A DNA stretch of 9,706 bases from JAGOUA01 sp964428975 (GCA_964428975.1 CAYSAI010000010.1:1-9706); one strand, 5' to 3'. Shown: positions 1 through 6,980, counted from the first letter of the stretch. The notes: generated by a model not told the origin, from the sequence alone. Translations and numbers: made by a program.

Positions 1-216
1 GAAGATGACCGAGACGTTGTCCTTACCGAATTCCTTCTTCAGTTCGGTAAGGGACAGCATCGGAGCGTAGGTGACGTGGACACGGTAGTGGTCTGCGGGC
101 AGCGCGTCGCCGTTCGAGGGCTTACCGCCCCGATGGGGGCGATTACCTTTCTGTACGGCGCGCTTCGGCTGCTCCACGAGCCCGTCCTGAACTTCAGAAA
201 CGTTTCGCTTTGCCAT
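1..216 (-). CDS. Unrecognised protein, N-terminal part (gene runs off the left edge)
   Basis: I do not recognise this protein. The frame is open for 72 codons from the ATG at 216-214 to the window edge, so the C-terminus is missing. It begins MAKRNVSEVQDG. The first 40 or so residues are basic and rich in Gly, Pro and Asn, so probably flexible. A more structured stretch follows (HYRVHVTYAPML, then the helix-like LTELKKEFGKDNVSVIF). No signal peptide or membrane segment is visible. The ATG at 216 is preferred because a GAGGAG Shine-Dalgarno (228-223) lies 6 nt upstream; an in-frame ATG at 222 would abut that site. A good minus-strand promoter lies at 315-343. The existence of the gene is well supported by promoter, SD and open frame; its function is unknown. 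Confidence 0.7.
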   Translation of the reverse strand, partial: MAKRNVSEVQDGLVEQPKRAVQKGNRPHRGGKPSNGDALPADHYRVHVTYAPMLSLTELKKEFGKDNVSVIF

Positions 217-228
217 GTTCATCTCCTC

Positions 229-248
229 GGGCGCAATGAATTGCGCCC
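229..248. repeat. Perfect 9-bp inverted repeat (short palindromic repeat) in the 5' leader
   Basis: GGGCGCAAT (229-237), two bases, then ATTGCGCCC (240-248), flanked by CCTACA. As RNA it would be a tight GC-rich stem ending one base from the GAGGAG ribosome-binding site of the minus-strand gene. From memory, GTAGGGGCG...CGCCCC-type palindromes occur in many copies in some bacterial genomes, so this may be a dispersed element rather than a gene-specific switch. Confidence 0.6.
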
Positions 249-314
249 CTACAGGTGTCCGTACCCATGTTTTTCTCTTCTTCACGCGAGACCATCTCAC
301 GCAAAAAGTATCCC

Positions 315-343
315 ATGATACCAAAAAAACGTACTTTCGTCAA
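315..343 (-). promoter_or_regulatory. Sigma70-type promoter of the left-edge minus-strand gene
   Basis: Read on the minus strand: -35 TTGACG (343-338), a 17-nt spacer, and -10 TATCAT (320-315). Five of six bases match the consensus at each box with optimal spacing. Transcription would start near 308, giving a leader of about 90 nt that contains the palindrome at 229-248 just before the Shine-Dalgarno. Confidence 0.65.
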
Positions 344-363
344 TCTCTTGTGTAGGCGATAAA
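335..363 (+). promoter_or_regulatory. Weak candidate promoter for the helicase gene
   Basis: TTTCGT (335-340), a 17-nt spacer, and GATAAA (358-363). The -10 matches four of six consensus bases and the -35 is poor. If real, it overlaps the -35 box of the divergent minus-strand promoter and gives a leader of only about 14 nt. It was chosen mainly for position and spacing. Confidence 0.2.
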
Positions 364-383
364 CGAGAGAGTACAGTGCCCCC

Positions 384-1685
384 ATGTCTCTCCTTCGCAC
401 CCCTGCCTTCGACGAAGCGCTTCGCTTGATGGAATCAGGTGGTCCCTTCACTTTTATCACCGGACGCGCAGGTACGGGCAAAAGTACGCTTCTGAAACAT
501 TTTCGTGATACGACGGCACTCGCCGTACCCGTTCTCGCGCCCACGGGCGTCGCCGCACTGAACGTAGAGGGTGAAACGATCCACCGTTTCTTTCGATTTG
601 CTCCCGGCATCACCGTAAAAGACGCGCAGAAAAAGGGCGTTGCTCCAAAAAACCCAGAGGTCTATCAACAAGCAGACGTGCTCGTGATCGACGAGATTTC
701 TATGGTGCGCGCGGATCTCCTCGATTGTATGGATCAATTTCTGCGAAAAGTTCGCAAGAATAAACTCCCGTTTGGAGGGCTTCGCGTTGTCGTGATCGGT
801 GATCTCTACCAACTCCCTCCCGTGATTACGTCTGGCGAGCGTGAGGCGTTCTCCCAAATCTACGATTCGCCGTACTTCTTCGCGTCGCACGTCATGAAAG
901 AGCTGCTTGCGGCCGAAGACGTCGCATTTCTCGAGCTTGAGACGGTGTATCGTCAATCGGATCCTGTGTTTATCAACCTGCTCAACGCTGTACGTAAGAA
1001 AAGCATCACGGTGCACGATCTCACACATTTGAATTCTCGCGTGCATACTTCTCCTCCAAAAGAGGCGATCGTGCTCACGGCCGTGAACGCTTCCGCAGAC
1101 GAGCTGAACGACACTCGCTTGAAGCACCTTTCTGGAACAACACGCGTGTTTCATGGAGCGTTTCAGGGAGATTTTCCCGAGCGCGAAGTGCCCACGGAAG
1201 CGAAATTACATCTCAAAAAAGGCGCTCGCGTGATGTGCGTCGCGAACGATCCAAACGGACGGTTTGTGAATGGGAGCCTTGGCGTCGTGACAGGATTCAA
1301 AGAGGAAGAAGACGAAGAGAAAAACGCGAAAATCACGGTACTTGTGAAGCTTGATGATGGAAAAGCGGTGTCGCTTTCTTCGCATACGTGGAGCGTGTAT
1401 CGCAGTACGTATGATCAAACCGCCGGCACGCTTGAGCAAGAAAAGCTCGGCACATTTACGCAGATCCCTCTCAAACTCGCGTGGGCCGTGACCATCCACA
1501 AAAGCCAAGGGAAAACGTTTGACCAAGCAACAATTGACCTTGGTCGTGGCGCGTTCGCCGCAGGACAAACGTACGTCGCGCTGAGTCGATGTCGCTCGTT
1601 TGAAGGGCTAACGCTCGTGAAGCCCGTGCGGATGAGCGATATTCAGCTCGATCCGTCTATCGTGCGGTTTCTGGGGGTGGTGTGA
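384..1685 (+). CDS. Pif1-like SF1B DNA helicase
   Basis: A complete 433-aa ATP-dependent DNA helicase of the Pif1/RecD-like superfamily 1B, expected to move 5'-3' on single-stranded DNA and act in replication, repair or unwinding of difficult structures. Visible motifs: Walker A GRAGTGKST (27-35, Lys33); motif Ia APTGVAALN with GETIHRFF (52-70); Walker B DEISMV (103-108); motif III GDLYQLPPV (139-147); an ETVYRQ motif; and near the C-terminus TIHKSQGKTF (370-379) and TYVALSRC (396-403), which are motifs V and VI with the arginine finger. The length suits a bare helicase core without accessory domains. The ATG at 384 has only a weak purine tract (GAGAGA, 365-370) upstream, but little protein precedes Walker A in the family, so the start is plausible. 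It ends in TGA. No partner gene is obvious; the neighbours look independently transcribed. Confidence 0.93.
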   Translation: MSLLRTPAFDEALRLMESGGPFTFITGRAGTGKSTLLKHFRDTTALAVPVLAPTGVAALNVEGETIHRFFRFAPGITVKDAQKKGVAPKNPEVYQQADVLVIDEISMVRADLLDCMDQFLRKVRKNKLPFGGLRVVVIGDLYQLPPVITSGEREAFSQIYDSPYFFASHVMKELLAAEDVAFLELETVYRQSDPVFINLLNAVRKKSITVHDLTHLNSRVHTSPPKEAIVLTAVNASADELNDTRLKHLSGTTRVFHGAFQGDFPEREVPTEAKLHLKKGARVMCVANDPNGRFVNGSLGVVTGFKEEEDEEKNAKITVLVKLDDGKAVSLSSHTWSVYRSTYDQTAGTLEQEKLGTFTQIPLKLAWAVTIHKSQGKTFDQATIDLGRGAFAAGQTYVALSRCRSFEGLTLVKPVRMSDIQLDPSIVRFLGVV

Positions 1686-1728
1686 GAGGAGATGTTGTAT
1701 CCAAGCAACAATAATAGGACGTACGCGT

Positions 1729-1759
1729 TTGGATGAAGCATTGTTTCGCGGGGTATGCT
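1729..1759 (+). promoter_or_regulatory. Candidate promoter of the surface-protein gene
   Basis: A TATGCT -10-like box (1754-1759) lies about 57 nt before the ATG at 1816. The best -35 is TTGGAT (1729-1734) at a long 19-nt spacing. The gap after the helicase holds no other better pair. Confidence 0.25.
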
Positions 1760-1815
1760 ACTGTGTAGAAACTCATTTATTCTTCCACGTTTTTTACGTT
1801 CTTTCTCTCTCCTTC

Positions 1816-2019
1816 ATGTTACGCTCTTTCTCGCGTTATCTCACCCCGGTATTTCTCGCCGTTCTTTTTTTCTTCAGCGCTTTTCCATCCGTAGAAGCCG
1901 CAACATGTACATTTGTTGGGACGATTGGTATTGGAAGTTGGAATACGGGCACCGATTGGTCATGTGGCATCGTTCCAACCACGGCGGATGATGCGATTCT
2001 TCCCGCTCTTCCGTCGTAA
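1816..2019 (+). CDS. Surface-protein N-terminus: signal peptide and start of mature domain, cut off by a frameshift
   Basis: The 67-codon frame starts at ATG 1816. Residues 1-28 are a classic Sec signal peptide: basic start (MLRSFSR), hydrophobic core (PVFLAVLFFFSAF), and SVEA before a likely cleavage at Ala28/Ala29. The mature part, CTFVGTIGIGSWNTGTDWSCGIVPTTADDAILPA (two halves of one module), resembles the opening of secreted beta-strand-repeat proteins; its two Cys could form a disulphide. The frame stops at TAA 2017-2019, but in the -1 frame the sequence continues as SVVTMSALGTAST and joins the 1036-residue body without loss. I therefore read it as the front of one gene, 1816-5132, missing one base between about 2005 and 2016. 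No Shine-Dalgarno precedes the ATG; the leader is pyrimidine-rich. The frame is also open further upstream to a TTG at 1729, but the signal peptide argues for 1816. Confidence 0.75.
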   Translation: MLRSFSRYLTPVFLAVLFFFSAFPSVEAATCTFVGTIGIGSWNTGTDWSCGIVPTTADDAILPALPS

Positions 2020-2021
2020 CG

Positions 2022-5000
2022 ATGTCTGCTCTCGGTACAGCTTCAACTCTACGTATTGACGCGCTCGCAAGTCTTGCGCTGGGAGCGAATACCCTCACGA
2101 TTACATCAAGTAGCACGAATGCAGGAACGCTCACTGTTGTAGGAGGAACGCTTACTTTTAGCGGAACAACCACGACAAACGCGCTCACGGGAATTTTGAC
2201 CGCGACGCTTGGCGCAACCGTTACGTTTACGGGAAATCTCACAAATTCTGGCGCGATCACGAACACTGCTTCGACCTTCAACTACGGGAATACCTGGCAA
2301 AATCTAGGTATTGGATCCATTCTCGATGCAGGAGGAGCGTACGGATTTACAGGTGGCAGTGCGCAGAGTCTTCCATCCGGAATAACGCTCGGGAGTTTAG
2401 TCGTCAATAAAACGGCTGGGACAGCGCTCACTCTTTCAGGAAACGCTTCCACGACAGGCGCCGTTGTTCTTACGGCGGGCACGTTAAGTCTTGGTTCGAA
2501 TACGCTCAAAGTCGGCGGTGATTGGACGAATAATGGCGGCACCCTCAGCAGCGGCACAGGAACGGTGAACTTTAGCACAACCACCAACCAAACCATCAAT
2601 GCCGAACCGAACTTCTACAACGTGACGCTTGATACGACAGGAACCGTCACGCTGGGCGGAAATGTTACTTCTACAGGAACATTCCTCCAAAACGCGGGAA
2701 CGCTCGATCTGTCTTCGAGGACGCTCACACTCGCGGGATCAGGCACAGGGTCGAGCCGTCCGCTCAATCTTGCCGGCGGAACGTTCACCCCTGGAACGGG
2801 AACCGTTGCGTATACAGGATCAGCGACAACCGATATTCAAGTCGCGAATTACGTCCATCTGCGTTTATGTCTTACCGCAACGGCGAATATCACCGCGAGT
2901 AGCACAGCAAGCGGGAACGTCTCCTTGAACTGCGGTACGTTAAGTCTCGGCAGCAGTACCCTCCATGTAGGAGGCAACTGGTCGAATGGAGGCGGCACGC
3001 TTTCAGGAGGAACAGGGACGATCGACTTTCATGGAAGCGGCGCGCAAACCCTGAGTGCAGAACCAAATATTGTAAATCTTACGGTCAATAAATCGGCAGG
3101 AACGCTCACACTTTCAGGGAACGTGGTTGTGGCAAACGGGGCGACGACCACGTCTGGAACGCTCGATCTTCAAACGAACACACTTGCGATAGGCGGACCA
3201 TTCGCCGTGATCGCGGGAGGAACCGTCACCTCGACCACAGGAACACTCACCGTGACGGGAACAGCGTCCTCAACGGGGATCATCGCCACGAACGCAGGAA
3301 AGATGCTATTTTCTTCAACACTTCAAAACAATGGCACGCTGAGCCTCGGCACAGGAACGGCAACCTCAACAGGAAACTTCACAAATGCAGGAAGTGTGCT
3401 TTTTTCAGGAGGAGGTCTTCTTGATCTGCAAGCAAGTTTTCTGAAGACGGGCACAGGTTCGCTTACACCAAGCACAGGAACGATTCGGCTCTCGGGAACA
3501 GGAAGCCCATCGCTCGCAGGCTACACCTACGCAAACCTGATACTCACAAAAACGGGGGGCGGAACAGTGAGCGTAAGTGCAAGTTCAACGCTTACAGGAA
3601 CACTCACAACCAGCGGCGCACATACGCTTGATGTGAGCAATGCAGGAGGGTTCAACGTTGTAGGAACGACGACCATTGGCTCTGGAACAACGTATCTTGT
3701 AAATGCCGCAAGCTCTACCCATGCAGGAAGTGTCGTGAATAACGGCGCGCTCACCCTCACGACAGGTCTTTTGAGCGTTGGAGGTGATTGGACGGACACC
3801 GGCACGCTCACCGTCAGCACAGGAACAACCACCTTCAATGGCTCGGGCGCACAATCCATTGGAACAGAGGCAAACTTCTCGAATCTTACCATCGCGAAAA
3901 GCGGAGGTACGGTCACCTTCACAGGGAATGTGACTTCTTCGCAAGTATTAACGCTCTCTTCTGGAACGCTCGCACTTGGAGCGAATACGCTCACGTTCAG
4001 CGGCTCAGGCACGCCTCTCGTTGTGAGCGGCGGCACGCTTACAACCACCTCAAGCACCGTTATTTACGCCGGATCAAGTGCAACAAATGTCGCTCCCACG
4101 GTGTATAACGATGCGATCTTTCGCGGAAACGGCACGAATAGCCTCACCGCGAGTACGACGATCGTTGGAACGACAACCGTCGCGTCGAATAGCACGCTCG
4201 CCATAGGAACAAACACCCTTACCGCAAGAGGAGCGATCACGAATGCGGGTCTCATCACGGCAGGAAGTGGTGGATCTATCATCCATACCTCTGAATCAGC
4301 CAGTGTGACGGACGAAAATGGGACGGAAGTCTCGACGCTTCTCACGCCTGCATCCGTGTATCTCACCGTGCAAGATGGAAACAGGAATCTCAATGGCAGC
4401 TCGATAGAAACGATCACGGTGCCCGTATCTTTCTCTTCAAGCGCTGGTTCTGATAGCGAGACGATCACCCTCACAGAAACAAGTGCTTCATCAGGTATAT
4501 TTCGCAATACTTCTGCGATACCGCTTCTTGTCGCCTCGTTCGCGTCGGCAAATAACGGAGCGTTCGAGCTCACGAACAGTGGTAACGGAACGCTGACGTA
4601 TCTCGATGCACAAGATGCGAGCGACACACGTTCAGACAACGTGAACCTGACGTACGTCGGCTTAGGAGGGGGTGCGGTGGTTTCACACGGAGGAGGAGGC
4701 GGTCTCTCCGCGCACGGTTTCGTGTCTCCGCTACCAACATTCCCGAATCCCTCCGTCAACCGACTCCCTTCTGTCGTGCCTGCCCTCCCTTCTGCTGTTC
4801 CAGCGAAGACGGGAACCCAGCCAAAATCAACCCCTCCCCTGCCCATCTGCAAACCTCTTCTCTTAAAATTCATCAGAAAAGGTGCAAAAAACGATCCAAA
4901 AGAAGTGCGCATCTTGCAAGATTTTCTTCGGAAGAACGAAGGGTTTTCTTCTGTAGCGACGACAGGCTTCTACGATACGATCACTCTCAACGCGGTACAT

Positions 5001-5132
5001 GATTTTCAGATACGCTATCAAAAAGATATCCTTGGCGGATGGAACCTCACCACATCAACAGGATACGTCTACAAAACCACCCTCAAAAAAATCAACGAAC
5101 TCTATTGCAAGCAACAAAAAGACCGGCCATAA
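2022..5132 (+). CDS. Body of a large secreted beta-strand-repeat surface protein with C-terminal peptidoglycan-binding-like domain
   Basis: An open frame of 1036 codons. Residues 1 to about 755 are Thr/Ser/Gly-rich, nearly free of charge, and made of alternating short strands (NTLTI, GTLTLSGN, GTGTVNF), as in beta-helical adhesins. Three clear repeat copies are noted separately. About 755-885 is an Ig-like module (ASVTDENGTEV ... SETITLTETSASSGIFRNT ... GTLTYLDAQDASDTRSDNV). A poly-Gly stretch and Pro-rich linker follow (to about 942). Residues 943-1029, bounded by two Cys, resemble a PG_binding_1-type domain (NDPKEVRILQDFLRKNEGF, TGFYDTITLNAVHDFQ, STGYVYKTTLKKINELYC). The likely role is an envelope-anchored adhesin or coat protein. 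The ATG at 2022 is only the first Met after the frameshift: it has no Shine-Dalgarno and no secretion signal of its own. Joined to the upstream segment the product would be about 1105 aa. The absence of further lesions over 3 kb argues against long-term decay. Confidence 0.85.
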   Translation: MSALGTASTLRIDALASLALGANTLTITSSSTNAGTLTVVGGTLTFSGTTTTNALTGILTATLGATVTFTGNLTNSGAITNTASTFNYGNTWQNLGIGSILDAGGAYGFTGGSAQSLPSGITLGSLVVNKTAGTALTLSGNASTTGAVVLTAGTLSLGSNTLKVGGDWTNNGGTLSSGTGTVNFSTTTNQTINAEPNFYNVTLDTTGTVTLGGNVTSTGTFLQNAGTLDLSSRTLTLAGSGTGSSRPLNLAGGTFTPGTGTVAYTGSATTDIQVANYVHLRLCLTATANITASSTASGNVSLNCGTLSLGSSTLHVGGNWSNGGGTLSGGTGTIDFHGSGAQTLSAEPNIVNLTVNKSAGTLTLSGNVVVANGATTTSGTLDLQTNTLAIGGPFAVIAGGTVTSTTGTLTVTGTASSTGIIATNAGKMLFSSTLQNNGTLSLGTGTATSTGNFTNAGSVLFSGGGLLDLQASFLKTGTGSLTPSTGTIRLSGTGSPSLAGYTYANLILTKTGGGTVSVSASSTLTGTLTTSGAHTLDVSNAGGFNVVGTTTIGSGTTYLVNAASSTHAGSVVNNGALTLTTGLLSVGGDWTDTGTLTVSTGTTTFNGSGAQSIGTEANFSNLTIAKSGGTVTFTGNVTSSQVLTLSSGTLALGANTLTFSGSGTPLVVSGGTLTTTSSTVIYAGSSATNVAPTVYNDAIFRGNGTNSLTASTTIVGTTTVASNSTLAIGTNTLTARGAITNAGLITAGSGGSIIHTSESASVTDENGTEVSTLLTPASVYLTVQDGNRNLNGSSIETITVPVSFSSSAGSDSETITLTETSASSGIFRNTSAIPLLVASFASANNGAFELTNSGNGTLTYLDAQDASDTRSDNVNLTYVGLGGGAVVSHGGGGGLSAHGFVSPLPTFPNPSVNRLPSVVPALPSAVPAKTGTQPKSTPPLPICKPLLLKFIRKGAKNDPKEVRILQDFLRKNEGFSSVATTGFYDTITLNAVHDFQIRYQKDILGGWNLTTSTGYVYKTTLKKINELYCKQQKDRP
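2514..3929 (+). repeat. Three degenerate copies of a roughly 50-residue coding repeat
   Basis: Copies lie at 2514-2663, 2970-3122 and 3780-3929 (50, 51 and 50 codons). Each starts GG(D/N)W(T/S), passes through a GTGT(V/I)(N/D)F-like strand and an (A/N)Q(T/S)(L/I) segment with a conserved E, then (A/P)N..N(L/V)T(L/V/I), and ends in GT(V/L)T(L/F).GN. Many short DNA words recur (ACAGGAAC, GGAACGCTCAC). The intervening strands are weaker relatives. Units are irregularly spaced (456 and 810 nt start to start), so this is diverged protein repetition, not a tandem DNA array. Confidence 0.75.
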
Positions 5133-5162
5133 AGTACCGCTCTTTAACGTCTCTTCAAAAGC

Positions 5163-5183
5163 AAAACCTCACGCCGTAGCGCA
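5163..5183. repeat. Orphan terminator-like motif, second copy at 6822-6842
   Basis: These 21 bases match 6822-6842 at 20 positions; the only difference is A at 5171 against G at 6830. The right-hand copy is the core of the terminator of the minus-strand tRNA-Ser. Here no minus-strand gene lies to the right, and on that strand the stem is weaker (GCGC/GCGT around a TACG loop, followed by GAGGTTTTGCTTTT). It may be a relic of a lost gene or a dispersed element. Confidence 0.5.
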
Positions 5184-5241
5184 GCGAAGCAAATTCTGCA
5201 AAAAGGAGCAACGGGAGCACCTGAATGGTGTAAAACAAGTC

Positions 5242-5270
5242 TTGACAAAACAACCTCTTTTCTCTATATT
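5242..5270 (+). promoter_or_regulatory. Near-consensus sigma70 promoter of the 472-aa protein gene
   Basis: A perfect -35 TTGACA (5242-5247), a 17-nt spacer, and -10 TATATT (5265-5270, five of six). Transcription should start near 5277, giving a leader of about 48 nt. This is the strongest promoter match in the window. Confidence 0.85.
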
Positions 5271-5324
5271 GCTGGGATCGCAGGACTATTATGCGATGTT
5301 TTTCCCCACACAAGGAGCACATTC

Positions 5325-6743
5325 ATGCAAGACGCATGGACGACGGTTGTGAACGAGCTAGCAAAGCAGCATGGGAGTTTGAAGTCTGTGCCGACAGCGG
5401 CCCTCGAAGAGCGAGGCTTGATTCGTCTGGATAATCCGTTTACAGGTTCGTGGCGGATTGTACCCCTCGATGAGTTTCAATCGTGTTCCCGATCGGCTAA
5501 GAGCCTGCTTTGGCGGAGACGAGGGTATATCTTTGCTCATGATATCTCGCGACTTCGTCGCATGATTGACGGACACGATCTCGTGCAAGCGGAGGATATA
5601 CAGCGTATGGAGGCGCGCGCTCAACGCTACATCAACGCAAGCATTCCTCCAATTTTTACACTGGATGTGTACACGTCGACGCGGTATCTGGCACATCAAG
5701 GGGAGAGAACGGGAAAAGGGGGAATAACTGAAGAGTGTGACAAACGACTATTCCCCTCCGTTGATTTCCTGATTCAGTTCACGAACGGCTCCTATCAGCG
5801 TCGATTGATGGCTCAAGCAGCGAAGGCGTATGGACGAGGGGTGGTACGCGATAAATTCGAGATTCAACCGACGACCGTTCAGGATGTCTGTGAGTTTCGA
5901 CAGCTTGCGTTCAATCCTGAGGGCGTGATAGAAAAGCCTCTCATCCTTGAGACGCTGGATTATATCGAAGAACGTTTTCAGTTCCAAACGAAAGAGTCCC
6001 GCGTTTTTCTCCGCGAACACGGAGAACGAACGTTCGCCTTTCTGGAAGAACAGCTACGGAATTACCCAGTTCCTCCACGTGCGCCTGAAGTGTGGGATGG
6101 AAATCCCGGACTCGTGAACCAGCGTCGATGGTATCTTGGGTACATGCCGGAAGTGCGAGCACAGATTATTCGTGCGTGGATTGATAGCTGGTCAAGTCCC
6201 CCCACGGGTCAAAAAAATCACGAGGTCTTCGCGCGTCTGCAGAGACTGTTTCCCGAGCACTGTCTGGAGACAGAAAAGATGTGGGGAGAGCGTTACACCG
6301 ATAAACGAAATGAGGATAACACCCGTACCTTGGAGCGCTTGCGACAAGGTGGTGATTTCCGGCGCATTCCCGAGGTGATGCTTGTGCAAGAGCCTTGGAA
6401 GAGCACGCTCGATACCCTGTTAAAGCAACATGTTCGTGCCAAATGCGAAGATCTTGTACGAGAACGGCGAGAACATCTGTTTATCAATGCCGCTGAACTG
6501 CACACAGCTCTTCTCGTACCAAGAGGCATTCTTCTGCAAACGGATTTTAAGCTGATTCTAGATGAGTTTCGGCTCCTCGCCGCTCAAGCACTCACAGATG
6601 AGCAGTTCATGGAACTGTTTGGACGGCCATTTGGGGGTCGGCGAACGGCGCTCGGACACACGAAGTCTAAAGAAGCGTCCCAGAACTCACTCGCTCTTCG
6701 TGTGTATTTGAGTAAGAGATATCAAGCACTGAAGAAGGCCTAG
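5325..6743 (+). CDS. Unrecognised 472-aa soluble protein
   Basis: I do not recognise the family. The ATG at 5325 has an AAGGAG Shine-Dalgarno (5312-5317) 7 nt upstream and a near-consensus promoter at 5242-5270; an intrinsic terminator begins 13 nt after the stop, so the gene is monocistronic. The protein has no signal peptide or membrane segment. It is rich in Arg, Glu, Gln and Leu and looks mainly helical. Notable stretches: an Arg-rich segment, SLLWRRRGYIFAHDISRLRR, at about 60-80; FPSVDFLIQFTNGSYQRRL near 140-160; Trp- and Pro-containing segments at about 245-290; a charged helical region (CEDLVRERREHLFINAAELH) near 375-395; and a basic C-terminus ending in RYQALKKA. The basic patches could suit nucleic-acid or envelope contact, but that is speculation. 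It may be a lineage-restricted protein. The coding call is firm; the function is open. Confidence 0.85.
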   Translation: MQDAWTTVVNELAKQHGSLKSVPTAALEERGLIRLDNPFTGSWRIVPLDEFQSCSRSAKSLLWRRRGYIFAHDISRLRRMIDGHDLVQAEDIQRMEARAQRYINASIPPIFTLDVYTSTRYLAHQGERTGKGGITEECDKRLFPSVDFLIQFTNGSYQRRLMAQAAKAYGRGVVRDKFEIQPTTVQDVCEFRQLAFNPEGVIEKPLILETLDYIEERFQFQTKESRVFLREHGERTFAFLEEQLRNYPVPPRAPEVWDGNPGLVNQRRWYLGYMPEVRAQIIRAWIDSWSSPPTGQKNHEVFARLQRLFPEHCLETEKMWGERYTDKRNEDNTRTLERLRQGGDFRRIPEVMLVQEPWKSTLDTLLKQHVRAKCEDLVRERREHLFINAAELHTALLVPRGILLQTDFKLILDEFRLLAAQALTDEQFMELFGRPFGGRRTALGHTKSKEASQNSLALRVYLSKRYQALKKA

Positions 6744-6755
6744 CTTGTCCGTCCT

Positions 6756-6781
6756 CACCGTCACACCTGTGGCGGTGTTTT
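6756..6781 (+). terminator. Intrinsic terminator of the 472-aa protein gene
   Basis: CACCGTCAC (6756-6764) pairs with GTGGCGGTG (6769-6777) around an ACCT loop, with one G-U wobble in the nine-pair stem, followed by TTTT. It begins 13 nt after the stop codon at 6743. Confidence 0.8.
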
Positions 6782-6819
6782 GTATGATGCTGGCGAGCAG
6801 AGCTTTTTCTAGAGAAAAG

Positions 6820-6845
6820 AAAAAACCTCGCGCCGTAGCGCAAGG
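6820..6845 (-). terminator. Intrinsic terminator of tRNA-Ser(UGA) with a UNCG-type loop
   Basis: On the minus strand CCTTGCGC (6845-6838), loop TACG, and GCGCGAGG (6833-6826) form an 8-bp stem with one U-G wobble, followed by six T (6825-6820). The loop with its closing pair is C(UACG)G, a member of the very stable UNCG class. It starts 8 nt past the CCA end of the tRNA. Confidence 0.85.
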
Positions 6846-6853
6846 CTTTCTCA

Positions 6854-6943
6854 TGGCGGAGAGGGTGAGAGTCGAACTCACGGTACGGTTGCCCGTACGA
6901 CGGATTTCAAGTCCGTTGCCTTAGACCACTCAGCCACCTCTCC
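6854..6943 (-). tRNA. tRNA-Ser, anticodon UGA
   Basis: A 90-nt class II tRNA with CCA encoded. The acceptor GGAGAGG (6943-6937) pairs with CCTCTCC before G and CCA. The anticodon stem ACGGA/TCCGT carries the loop CTTGAAA, with anticodon TGA at 6909-6907, which reads UCA and other UCN serine codons. The long variable arm (GTACGG/CCGTAC) is diagnostic of serine here. The T arm is GTGAG-TTCGACT-CTCAC. Its promoter lies at 6981-7009 and its terminator at 6820-6845. Confidence 0.97.
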
Positions 6944-6980
6944 ATGTTCGATTCCTTGGATCCATCCTATCTTCGAAAAG

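Noticed and set aside
435..1154. Minus-strand frame of 239 codons
   Set aside because: Antisense to the helicase core, which has all its motifs on the plus strand.
1683..1685. TGA read as glycine, as in Gracilibacteria-type codes
   Set aside because: The helicase ends sensibly at this TGA, and no gene in the window has an in-frame TGA.
1693..1710. TGTTG/CAACA stem as terminator of the helicase gene
   Set aside because: Only 5 bp with an 8-nt loop and no T run after it.
1996..2019. Programmed -1 frameshift site
   Set aside because: No X-XXY-YYZ heptamer in the right phase before the stop, and no strong downstream stem seen; not excluded but unsupported.
2022..2024. ATG as a genuine start of the surface protein
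   Set aside because: No Shine-Dalgarno and no signal peptide; the protein sequence continues naturally from the upstream frame.
2022..4300. Repetitive words as a CRISPR or tandem array
   Set aside because: Copies are diverged, irregularly spaced and within one open frame; no spacer structure.
4064..4912. Minus-strand frame of 282 codons
   Set aside because: It lies antisense to the repeat protein, whose skewed Thr/Ser/Gly codons leave the opposite strand open; no promoter or domain.
4999..5352. Plus-strand frame of 117 codons across the surface-protein end and the next promoter
   Set aside because: It overlaps the wall-binding domain and the start of the 472-aa gene in another frame, with no domain and no ribosome site.
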